From the NCBI GenBank assembly GCA_017408905.1, contig JAFQTU010000017.1:1-43677 (forward strand): DNA of 43,677 bases. Direction: 5' to 3'. The notes beneath the pieces were generated by a model. The model had not been told where the DNA came from, made no database searches, and worked only from the letters and a program-made list of their open reading frames with translations. Source of the stretch: Mailhella sp. Lineage in GTDB: Bacteria > Desulfobacterota > Desulfovibrionia > Desulfovibrionales > Desulfovibrionaceae. Both the position numbers and the translations under genes were made by a program. This document shows, one piece after another, positions 27,024-34,452 of this stretch (position 1 is its first letter; each line of letters begins with the position of its first letter).

Positions 27024-28181
27024 ATGAGTATGTTTTCCCGCTTCACCCGCAGGGCCGCCGCCTTCGGCTTCCTTTCCCTTTCCGCCGTTGCTCTCCTTCT
27101 GCTGGGGGGCTGTGATTCCGGCGGCAGGGGAGGGCGCTCCAAGGCCGTGAACACCGAGGTCGAGATCATGACCGTAGCGCCGCAGGACGTGGAGTTCAGC
27201 CGCATGATCACCGGCCGCACCGCCCCTGTCCTCCTGGCGGAAGTGCGCCCGCAGGTGTCCGGCATCATCAAGGAGCGCCTTTTTGCGGAAGGCGCTGACG
27301 TGAAAGCCGGCGACGTGCTCTACCTCATCGACGACGCTATCTACAAGGCCTCGTACAAGAGCGCGCAGGCCGCCCTGAACAAGGTGGAGGCCAACAATAA
27401 CGTGCTCAAGGTGAAGCTGGCCCGCTTCAAGGCCATGCTGGCCCGCAAGGCCGTTTCCCAGCAGGATTACGACGACCTCGAGGCCTTGTACAAGAGCTCC
27501 AGCGCCGAGGTGCGCGTGCAGAAGGCCCTTGTGGACGAGGCGCGCATCCAGTACGAATACACCCGCATCAAGGCCCCCATCTCCGGGCGCATCGGCCTTT
27601 CCGCCGTCACGCCCGGCGCGCTGGTCACCCAGCATCAGGCCACCATGCTGGCCAGCATCCATCAGCTCGACCCCATCCACGTCAAACTCACCATGTCCGC
27701 TTCCGAGCTCGCCTCCCTGCGCCGCAAGATGTCCAGCGGCCTGATGGAGCCCGGCTCCTTCGGCAAGGTGCGCCTTTTCTTCGACGACGGCACTCCCTAT
27801 GAACACGAGGGTATGATCGACTTCTCCGACGCCGCCGTCACCGCCGACACCGGCTCCGTCACCCTGCGCGCCACGGTGAAGAACCCCGACCACCTGCTCA
27901 TGCCCAACATGGCCGTGCGCGCCGAGCTGGTGGAGGGCCGCGCCGTGCAGACCCTGCTCGTACCCCAGCCTGCGGTCTCCCTCAATGCCGACGGTTCTGC
28001 CTCGCTCTTCGTCCTTGCCGAAGGCAACGTGGCCGAACTCCGCACCGTGGTGCTGGCCGGTTCCAAGGGGCGCTTCTGGCAGGTGGTGGACGGGCTCAAG
28101 GCCGGAGAGAAGATCATCACCAACGGCCTGCGCTACGTGAAGCCCGGCATGAAGGTCACGCTTGCCGCTGAAGGGAAATAG
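27024..28181 (+). CDS. RND efflux periplasmic adaptor lipoprotein (AcrA/MexA family)
   Basis: A 385-residue membrane fusion protein. The signal peptide ends in a lipobox, LLLGGC, with lipidated C30, so it is anchored to the inner membrane and projects into the periplasm. The lipoyl halves (VRPQVSGIIKERLFAEGADV and IKAPISGRIGLSAVTPGALV) enclose an alpha-helical hairpin of about 100 residues; a beta-barrel domain follows. It should bridge the RND pump encoded 2 bp downstream to an outer-membrane channel, but no TolC-like gene is present in the window. The substrate is not predictable from sequence. Confidence 0.92.
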   Translation: MSMFSRFTRRAAAFGFLSLSAVALLLLGGCDSGGRGGRSKAVNTEVEIMTVAPQDVEFSRMITGRTAPVLLAEVRPQVSGIIKERLFAEGADVKAGDVLYLIDDAIYKASYKSAQAALNKVEANNNVLKVKLARFKAMLARKAVSQQDYDDLEALYKSSSAEVRVQKALVDEARIQYEYTRIKAPISGRIGLSAVTPGALVTQHQATMLASIHQLDPIHVKLTMSASELASLRRKMSSGLMEPGSFGKVRLFFDDGTPYEHEGMIDFSDAAVTADTGSVTLRATVKNPDHLLMPNMAVRAELVEGRAVQTLLVPQPAVSLNADGSASLFVLAEGNVAELRTVVLAGSKGRFWQVVDGLKAGEKIITNGLRYVKPGMKVTLAAEGK

Positions 28182-28183
28182 CT

Positions 28184-31100
28184 ATGGCACAGTTCTTCAT
28201 CGACCGCCCCGTTTTTGCATGGGTGCTCGCCATCGTGGTCATGCTTTTCGGCGCGCTGGCGCTCTATACCCTGCCGGTCTCCATGTATCCCAAGATCGCG
28301 CCGCCTTCCGTCACCGTTACCGCCACCTATAACGGCGCAACGGCCGAAGGCGTGGAATATTCCGCCACGCAGATCATCGAACAGCAGATGCAGAGCCTCG
28401 ACGGCCTGATGTACATGGAAGCCAACAGCGACGTGTCCGGCTCCATCCGCCTGCGCCTCACCTTCGACCCTTCCGTCAACCACGACATCGCCCAGACCCA
28501 GGTGATGAACAAGGTCCAGCTTGCCATGCGCAACCTTCCTGCCAGCGTGCAGAAGAACGGCGTGCGCGTGGACAAGGCCAATACCGACTTCGTGTGCATG
28601 CTGGCCTTCGTTTCCACGGACGGCAGCATGTCCAATCCCGATATCATCGACTACGTGGGCACGTACGTTTCCGACACGCTGGCCCGTATCCCCGGCGTGG
28701 GCAACGTACGCCTTTACGGTTCCCAGCGCGCCATCCGCATCTGGCTGAACCCCGAACGTCTTGCCGCCTACAAGCTCACGCCTTCGGACATCACCGCCGC
28801 GGTCGAGGCGCAGAACGCGCAGGTCTCCGCCGGTCAGCTTGGCGACCTTCCGCAGACGTCCGACTCGGCCATGAACATCGTGGTGACGGCGCAGGAACGC
28901 ATGACGCTGGCCGATGAGTTCAAGAAGATCATCATCCGCACCCTGCCCGACGGTTCCCTGCTCCGCCTTGAAGACGTGGCCCGCGTGGAACTCGGCCAGC
29001 GCAGCTACCGCGTGGATTCCCGCTACAACGGCGGCGCGGGCGCCAACCTCGGCATCAACCTCGGTTCCGACGCCAACGCTCTCGAGACCCGCGACCGCGT
29101 GATGAAAAAGCTGGAAGAGATGCAGCCCTATTTCCCCAAGGGGCTGGAATACCGCATGGTCTTCGACACTACGCCCTTCATCAAAACGTCCGTCAAGGGC
29201 GTGGTGCGTACGCTGTTCGAAGCCATCGTGCTCGTCTTCCTCACGCTCCTGCTCTTCCTGCATAATTTTCGCGCCACCATCATTCCCACGCTGGCCGTGC
29301 CCGTGGTGCTCCTCGGCACGTTCGGCGTCCTTGCGGCCTGCGGCTTCACCATCAATACGCTGACGCTGTTCGGCATGGTGCTGGCCATCGGCCTGCTCGT
29401 GGACGACGCCATCGTGGTCGTGGAAAACGTGGAACGACTGATGACCACGGAAGGCCTTTCGCCCTACGAGGCTACCAAGAAGAGCATGAAGCAGATCACC
29501 GGCGCCATCATGGGCATTGCCGTGGTTCTGGCCGCCGTGTTCCTTCCTATGGCCTTCTTCGGCGGTTCGGTGGGTGTCATCTACCGGCAGTTCTCCATCA
29601 CCATCGTGTCGGCCATGTTCCTTTCCGTGGCCGTGGCCATCGTGTTCACCCCTGCGCTTTGCGCCACTATCCTTAAAAAGAACAAGGGGGAGGCCCGCGG
29701 CCCGCGCCGTTCCCGCTTCAACGAATTCTTCTCCCGCCTGACCACGGCCTACAGCCGCCATGTCGTTTCGTGGCTGAAGCATCCGTGGCTCTGCTTCCTG
29801 CTGTACGGCGCTATCACGGCGGGCATGATCTACCTCTTCCAGATACTGCCCACGGCCTTCATCCCGCGTGAAGACCAGGGCCGCCTCGTGGTTTCCTACG
29901 AACTGCCGCGCGGCTCTACCCGCGCCCAGACGCTGGAAGTGGTGAAGCGCATCGAAAACTACTTCATGGAAGAAGAAAAGGACACCGTGGCCCGCATGAG
30001 CATGGCCCTCGGCTTCTCCTTCGCAGGCGAAGGCCAGAGCATTGGCCAGGGCTTCCTTGCGCTCAAGGACTGGTCGGAACGCGAAGGCGAGGGGCAGGAC
30101 GCCGCCTCCATCGCGCGCCGTGCCAACGCCGTCTTCTCCAAGTTCAAGGAAGCCAAGGTCATGGTGAACCAGCCTGCGGCCATTCCCGGCCTCGGTACGT
30201 CCGCCGGTTTCGACTTCCGCCTTGAAGACCGCTCCGGCGTGGGCTATCAGGTGCTGACCGAAGCCTGCCACACCCTGCTGGAAAACGCGCGCAAGAGCCC
30301 GCTTCTGGCGAACATACGCCTCAACGCCACGGAAGACGCCCCGCGCCTGCGCCTTGAAGTGGACAGGGAAAAGGCCGGTATGTACAGCATCAGCCTTGCC
30401 GATGTGAACGAACTGCTGAACATCGCGTGGGGCGGCTCGTACTTCGACGACTTCATCCACAATAACCGCGTCAAGCGCGTCTATGCTCAGGGCGATGCCC
30501 AGTACCGTATGCGGCCCGACGACCTGCGCCTGTGGCACGTGCGCAACAGGCATGGCGAGATGATCCCGCTTTCGGCCTTTGCCACGCTCTCGTGGACGTA
30601 CGGCCCCACGCGCCTCCAGCGCTACAACGCCTTCACCGCGCTGAACATCCTCGGTCAGGCCGCGCCCGGCGTCTCGTCCGGTGAAGCTATGGCCGAAATG
30701 GAGCGGCTGGCCTCGGAACTGCCGGACGGCATCGGCTTCGAATGGTCGGGCATATCCTATCAGGAAAAGGAATCCAACGCGCAGGCCGGGCCGCTTTACG
30801 CGCTGTCCATCCTTGTTATCTTCCTTGCGCTTGCGGCGCTTTATGAATCGTGGGTGGTTCCCTTCTCGGTGCTCCTTCTCGTGCCTGTGGGCGTGTTCGG
30901 TGCGCTTGCGGCCGCCTATGGCCGAGGGATGCAGAACGACATCTACTTCCAGGTGGCCATCCTCACGACCATCGGCCTGGCGTCCAAGAACGCCATCCTC
31001 ATCGTGGAATTCGCCAAGGAACTCCGCGCGGCAGGCATGGACCTGTGGGAAGCCACGGTTAAGGCCTGCGAACTGCGCTTCCGCCCCATCATCATGACCT

Positions 31101-31297
31101 CTATGGCCTTCCTTCTGGGCGTAGTGCCGCTGGCTATTTCCACGGGGGCAGGCTCGGCCAGCCATAATTCCATCGGTACGGGCATCGTGGGCGGTACGCT
31201 TGTGGCGACCGTGCTGGGCGTGCTCTTCGTGCCGGTGTTCTTCTACTGGATCATGCGACTGGTGGAGAAGGTGAAGGGCGAACCGGCCAAGAAATAA
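28184..31297 (+). CDS. RND efflux pump, HAE1 family (AcrB-like)
   Basis: A 1037-residue inner-membrane proton antiporter that exports drugs or other hydrophobic compounds. It begins MAQFFIDRPVFAWVLAIVVM, typical of AcrB. Transmembrane helix 4 keeps the proton-relay pair in LLVDDAIVVVENVER, and helix 10 keeps the lysine in GLASKNAILIVEF. The two large periplasmic loops characteristic of the family follow helices 1 and 7. Length matches AcrB (about 1050). It overlaps no gene but follows the adaptor by 2 bp, so the two form an operon closed by a terminator. Confidence 0.94.
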   Translation: MAQFFIDRPVFAWVLAIVVMLFGALALYTLPVSMYPKIAPPSVTVTATYNGATAEGVEYSATQIIEQQMQSLDGLMYMEANSDVSGSIRLRLTFDPSVNHDIAQTQVMNKVQLAMRNLPASVQKNGVRVDKANTDFVCMLAFVSTDGSMSNPDIIDYVGTYVSDTLARIPGVGNVRLYGSQRAIRIWLNPERLAAYKLTPSDITAAVEAQNAQVSAGQLGDLPQTSDSAMNIVVTAQERMTLADEFKKIIIRTLPDGSLLRLEDVARVELGQRSYRVDSRYNGGAGANLGINLGSDANALETRDRVMKKLEEMQPYFPKGLEYRMVFDTTPFIKTSVKGVVRTLFEAIVLVFLTLLLFLHNFRATIIPTLAVPVVLLGTFGVLAACGFTINTLTLFGMVLAIGLLVDDAIVVVENVERLMTTEGLSPYEATKKSMKQITGAIMGIAVVLAAVFLPMAFFGGSVGVIYRQFSITIVSAMFLSVAVAIVFTPALCATILKKNKGEARGPRRSRFNEFFSRLTTAYSRHVVSWLKHPWLCFLLYGAITAGMIYLFQILPTAFIPREDQGRLVVSYELPRGSTRAQTLEVVKRIENYFMEEEKDTVARMSMALGFSFAGEGQSIGQGFLALKDWSEREGEGQDAASIARRANAVFSKFKEAKVMVNQPAAIPGLGTSAGFDFRLEDRSGVGYQVLTEACHTLLENARKSPLLANIRLNATEDAPRLRLEVDREKAGMYSISLADVNELLNIAWGGSYFDDFIHNNRVKRVYAQGDAQYRMRPDDLRLWHVRNRHGEMIPLSAFATLSWTYGPTRLQRYNAFTALNILGQAAPGVSSGEAMAEMERLASELPDGIGFEWSGISYQEKESNAQAGPLYALSILVIFLALAALYESWVVPFSVLLLVPVGVFGALAAAYGRGMQNDIYFQVAILTTIGLASKNAILIVEFAKELRAAGMDLWEATVKACELRFRPIIMTSMAFLLGVVPLAISTGAGSASHNSIGTGIVGGTLVATVLGVLFVPVFFYWIMRLVEKVKGEPAKK

Positions 31298-31315
31298 TCG
31301 CGTGAAATCGTAACC

Positions 31316-31344
31316 AAAAGGCGGGGCTTCGGCTCCGCTTTTTT
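31316..31344 (+). terminator. Terminator of the RND operon
   Basis: AAAAGGCGGGGC-TTCG-GCTCCGCTTTTTT, a stem with two G-T pairs, a UUCG tetraloop and a T6 run, 18 bp after the pump stop. Confidence 0.88.
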
Positions 31345-31421
31345 CGTGGCCCTCGGGCGGGGCAGGCCTACGGTAGAAGGCAGGCTGTCTCTTTTACCGC
31401 AAAATGTTTCCGGGAAGATTA

Positions 31422-31450
31422 TTGACAAAGTCCTCCGGGAAGAGCATCCT
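31422..31450 (+). promoter_or_regulatory. Promoter of the leader peptide-symporter unit
   Basis: A perfect TTGACA, 17-bp spacer, CATCCT. It would start transcription near 31457, about 15 nt before the leader ATG. Confidence 0.55.
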
Positions 31451-31471
31451 TTCACAAAAGGAAGGGGCACT

Positions 31472-31555
31472 ATGCATCCCATCTTCTCCATGAACGCCTA
31501 TTACAGCTACTTCTATTATTATAGGAGGTCTTGCGGCGTATCATGCGAGGGGTAG
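31472..31555 (+). CDS. Tyrosine-rich leader peptide (candidate attenuation sensor)
   Basis: A 27-residue reading frame whose middle reads AYYSYFYYY: six Tyr codons and one Phe codon within nine codons, followed by two rare AGG Arg codons. It starts at ATG 31472 (ribosome-binding sequence AAGGAAGGGG) and stops at TAG 31553. It is not membrane-like or domain-like. A short peptide loaded with one amino acid, sitting between a promoter and a terminator upstream of a transporter gene, is the hallmark of ribosome-mediated attenuation (as in pheA, his, trp leaders). Here ribosome stalling on Tyr codons would report tyrosyl-tRNA shortage. The AGGAGG within the frame resembles a Shine-Dalgarno sequence and could add pausing. 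Confidence 0.65.
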   Translation: MHPIFSMNAYYSYFYYYRRSCGVSCEG

Positions 31556-31582
31556 GGTAAGCGTCCCTCATAGAGCAAAAAC

Positions 31583-31615
31583 AAAGCCGCACGGAATTTC
31601 TGTACGGCTTTTTTT
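31583..31615 (+). terminator. Attenuator-like terminator before the symporter gene
   Basis: AAAGCCG-c-ACGG, loop AATTT, CTGT-a-CGGCTTT, followed by a T run; one mismatch and one G-T pair. It ends 48 bp before the symporter ATG and 28 bp after the leader stop begins, so it lies inside the transcript. TGCGGC at 31532-31537, just behind the Tyr codons, can pair with GCCGCA (31586-31591) of its left arm as an antiterminator. Confidence 0.75.
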
Positions 31616-31634
31616 ATGCTTCAAATTCCGTGCG
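31588..31634 (+). promoter_or_regulatory. Alternative 12-bp pairing across the attenuator
   Basis: CGCACGGAATTT (31588-31599), which contains the left arm and loop of the terminator, is exactly complementary to AAATTCCGTGCG (31623-31634) beyond its T-run. The two structures exclude each other. The second arm ends 28 nt before the symporter ATG. Confidence 0.6.
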
Positions 31635-31662
31635 CAACCATGCAAAAGGGGAGGAGTTCCGT

Positions 31663-33246
31663 ATGCTGGTCAAAGTTTTCATTCTGCTGTGCTTCTTTCT
31701 TGTGACGCTGGGCGTCGGGCTGGCCTGCCGTCGGAGCACGTCCGATGTCAACGGCTTCGTTCTGGGCAGCCGCTCCGTCGGTTCGTGGCTGACCGCCTTT
31801 GCGTACGGTACGTCCTACTTTTCAGCGGTCATCTTTGTCGGCTACGCCGGCCAGTTCGGCTGGAAGTACGGTGTGGCCGCAACGTGGATAGGCCTCGGCA
31901 ACGCCTTTTTCGGCTCCCTGCTCGCATGGCACGTTCTCGGCCGCCGCACCCGCATCATGACTCAGCAGCTCGACAGCGCCACAATGCCGGAATTCTTCGG
32001 GAAGCGCTTCCAGTCAACGGCACTGCGCATTGCGGCCGCCGCCATCGTCTTCGTCTTCCTCATCCCGTACACCGCCTCGCTGTACAACGGCCTTTCCCGC
32101 CTTTTCGGCATGGCCTTCAATATCGACTACACCTGGTGCGTGCTAGGCATGGCCCTGCTCACCGCCGCCTACGTCCTGCTGGGCGGCTACATGGCCGCGG
32201 CCGTCAACGACTTCATCCAGGGCATCATCATGCTGTTCGGCATCGTGGCCGTGGTGTGGGCCGTGCTGGAGAGCAACGGCGGCCTGAACCACGCCCTCAC
32301 CTCGCTTTCCGCCATTTCTTCCCCTCAGGCGCCTGATATGCAGGGCGCGCTCATCTCCTTCTTCGGGCCTGCTCCGCTGGAGCTTCTGGGCGTGGTGCTT
32401 CTCACGTCCTTCGGTACGTGGGGCCTGCCGCAGATGGTGGGCAAGTTCTACGCCATCACCGATGAGGGGGCTATCTCCAAGGGTACGGTCATCTCCACGG
32501 CCTTTGCCTTTGTGGTGGCGGGCGGCTGTTACTTCCTTGGCGGCTTCGGCCAGCTCTATGCCGGTTCCGTGGAATACGTGGCCCCGGGCAAGCCCGTGTT
32601 CGACAGCATCATCCCCACCATGCTTTCCGGCCTGCCGGACATCCTGCTCGGCATCGTGGTCATCCTCGTGCTCTCGGCCTCCATGTCCACGCTCTCGTCG
32701 CTGGTGCTCACCTCCGGCTCGACGCTGGCGCTCGATATCTTCGTCCCGATACTGCGCCGCCGCGGAATCCTGCCCGGCAACCGCACCCAGCTCTTGCAGA
32801 TACGGCTTCTGGTCGTGTTCTTCATTGCGGTCTCGTCCATCATCGCCATCGTTCAGGCGAAGAGCTCCGTGACCTTCATCGCCCAGCTCATGGGCATTTC
32901 GTGGGGCGCGCTTGCAGGTGCGTTCCTTGCCCCCTTCCTCTTTGCCCTGTACTGGAAGCGCACCTCGACGGCCGCCGTCATGGTGAGCTTTGCCGCCGGT
33001 GTGGGCATCATGTGCGCCTGTATGTTCTGCCGCTTCGCCGGGATCCCGTTCATCACGCCCTTCCTGTCCTCGCCCATCAATGCCGGTGTGCTGGCCATGC
33101 TGGCCGGTATGGTCATCGTGCCTGTGGTGAGCATCTTCACGCCTGCCCCCGATCGTGACGCGGTGGATACCATGTTCGCCAGCTACGACCGCAAGGTGGT
33201 GGTACACGCCTCCACGGCCCTTTCCGACGCCGAGGAAGTTGCCTGA
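31663..33246 (+). CDS. Sodium:solute symporter family protein
   Basis: A 527-residue inner-membrane carrier of the SSS family (PutP/SGLT fold), with about 13 hydrophobic segments from MLVKVFILLCFFLVTLGVGL onward. Family-like stretches include FVLGSRSVGSWLTAFAYGTS, LLGGYMAAAVNDFIQGIIM, GTWGLPQMVGKFYAI and LSASMSTLSSLVLTSGSTLA. It would import a small organic solute with sodium. I placed the start at ATG 31663 behind GGGGAGGAG; an in-frame GTG at 31630 lies inside the RNA structure and lacks a ribosome site. The Tyr-rich leader upstream suggests that its substrate, or a metabolite limited by it, is an aromatic amino acid; family similarity alone does not show this. Confidence 0.88.
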   Translation: MLVKVFILLCFFLVTLGVGLACRRSTSDVNGFVLGSRSVGSWLTAFAYGTSYFSAVIFVGYAGQFGWKYGVAATWIGLGNAFFGSLLAWHVLGRRTRIMTQQLDSATMPEFFGKRFQSTALRIAAAAIVFVFLIPYTASLYNGLSRLFGMAFNIDYTWCVLGMALLTAAYVLLGGYMAAAVNDFIQGIIMLFGIVAVVWAVLESNGGLNHALTSLSAISSPQAPDMQGALISFFGPAPLELLGVVLLTSFGTWGLPQMVGKFYAITDEGAISKGTVISTAFAFVVAGGCYFLGGFGQLYAGSVEYVAPGKPVFDSIIPTMLSGLPDILLGIVVILVLSASMSTLSSLVLTSGSTLALDIFVPILRRRGILPGNRTQLLQIRLLVVFFIAVSSIIAIVQAKSSVTFIAQLMGISWGALAGAFLAPFLFALYWKRTSTAAVMVSFAAGVGIMCACMFCRFAGIPFITPFLSSPINAGVLAMLAGMVIVPVVSIFTPAPDRDAVDTMFASYDRKVVVHASTALSDAEEVA

Positions 33247-33269
33247 CACTCCATTCCCACAGGGCATAA

Positions 33270-33305
33270 AAGAAAGGCATATCGCGCTGGCGGTATGCCT
33301 TTCTT
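33270..33305. terminator. Bidirectional terminator between symporter and small Cys-rich gene
   Basis: AAGAAAGGCATA-12-TATGCCTTTCTT, a perfect 12-bp stem with T-rich flanks on both strands. It serves the convergent genes on either side. Confidence 0.75.
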
Positions 33306-33315
33306 GGTTAGGGCG

Positions 33316-33474
33316 TCATTTCTTCTGGCCGTCTTCATCCTTGCGGACGAACTGGCAGGCTCCATAGCATTTCCCGCCTCCGCAATGGGGGCACTGGCCT
33401 CGGCGCGGCGGAGTGGAAAAGAAGTCCAGAAACGCGGAAAGGGAATCTTTGAGAAGGGTGAACAGTTTTTTCAT
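33316..33474 (-). CDS. Small cysteine-rich protein, 52 residues
   Basis: A short basic protein: an amphipathic start (MKKLFTLLKDSLSAFLDFF), then a cluster CPHCGGGKCYGAC that could bind a metal, and a charged tail. I do not recognise the family with certainty. The frame is open further upstream to an ATG at 33627, which has an excellent AGGAGG 5 nt away and would give 103 residues; the added N-terminus looks less coding-like (rare codons, low complexity), so I report the shorter form, though its own ribosome site is weak. It stands alone, convergent with the symporter gene. Confidence 0.45.
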   Translation of the reverse strand: MKKLFTLLKDSLSAFLDFFSTPPRRGQCPHCGGGKCYGACQFVRKDEDGQKK

Positions 33475-33717
33475 GGGCTCAGTGTATAGCAAAGCCGGGC
33501 GGACACAAAGCGGAATCTGCCCCACAGCAGGGGGAGCTTTCTTCCTGCAAGCATTTGTAACATGGAAGAAAGGGGGGAAATACTTTGAAACGTGACTTGC
33601 CGGGGGAAGAGCGTACATTGAACTCATCCACTCCTCCTTTGAATCCCCTCGGTAAGACCGGCTCGTGCGAATGCTCCATCGTGCGGGCCGGACTTGTTTA
33701 AGCCGCCGAGCAGCATA

Positions 33718-33752
33718 AAAGAAAGCCGATATCCCTCAGGGATATCGGCTTT
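33718..33752 (-). terminator. Terminator of the DUF1538-PII operon
   Basis: A perfect stem of about 14 bp (AAAGCCGATATCCC and its complement) with a tiny loop, followed by TTTCTTTT on the minus strand; 17 bp beyond the PII-like stop. The region 33475-33717 otherwise shows no gene besides the possible N-terminal extension of the small Cys-rich protein. Confidence 0.85.
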
Positions 33753-33768
33753 CCGGCGTTATGCGGGC

Positions 33769-34452
33769 TTATTTTTTCGAGCCGAGCGTTTCGAAAGAAG
33801 AGACTGGCATACGGAATATGATGCCCGCCCCGCGTTCGGCGTTGCTGAATTCTGTGGTGATGCGCTCCATGATGCGGGCCGTATCCCCTGCGGGGCAGAG
33901 GATGAGCACGAGTTCCTTTTCTGGCACGATGGTGATGCCGAAGAAGGGGGCGTCCTCGGGGCGGGCCGTGCCGCGCGCATGGATGACAGTGCCGCCGGTA
34001 GCGCCAGCCTCGCGGGCCGCATCCATGACCTGATCGGCCCCGCCGTTGTTAACGATGACGGAAATGAGTTCATAGGCGGCGGATGCCGTGGCATTGGCAG
34101 ACATGGATTCCTCCGGGGAAGAAGCGAAGGGGAGAGGGGAGCCGGAAAGCCGCAGGGCAGAACCGACATCGAGCGTGAACATGACGCCCCGGGTCGAGGA
34201 AAGGCTGGGGGCGGCGTGCAGGGCGTCCATCACAGGGCGGCAAAGCGCGGCAGGCATGAGCGACCAGAGCAGTTCTTTCTCCACGTCGTCGAGGCCCAGC
34301 ATACGCAGCCATTTGTTTTCTGCTGTACCCTTGCCGAACATGATAGTGCCGCCGTCGGCCCCGGCTTTGCGGGCTTCGGCCATCACGGCGTCGCATTTAT
34401 GCTTTTCCGTGATGACGACAAGGAGGCGGCAGGGGGTATGGTTGGCGTTCAT
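33769..34452 (-). CDS. Tandem PII-like signalling protein
   Basis: A 227-residue protein that appears to be two PII-like (GlnB-fold) domains in one chain. Domain 1 (about 8-105) includes LLVVITEKHKCDAVMAEARK and AGADGGTIMFGKGTAE. Domain 2 (about 128-222) includes ELISVIVNNGGADQVMDAAR and AGATGGTVIHARGTARPED. The G-A-x-GGT-hhh-x-x-RGT pattern is shared by both and resembles the PII T-loop base. Ordinary PII proteins have about 112 residues and form trimers; the fusion could still give a pseudo-hexameric arrangement. The ATG (AGGAG 7 nt upstream) overlaps the stop of the DUF1538 membrane gene, so it probably regulates that protein. The signal bound is unknown. Confidence 0.8.
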   Translation of the reverse strand: MNANHTPCRLLVVITEKHKCDAVMAEARKAGADGGTIMFGKGTAENKWLRMLGLDDVEKELLWSLMPAALCRPVMDALHAAPSLSSTRGVMFTLDVGSALRLSGSPLPFASSPEESMSANATASAAYELISVIVNNGGADQVMDAAREAGATGGTVIHARGTARPEDAPFFGITIVPEKELVLILCPAGDTARIMERITTEFSNAERGAGIIFRMPVSSFETLGSKK

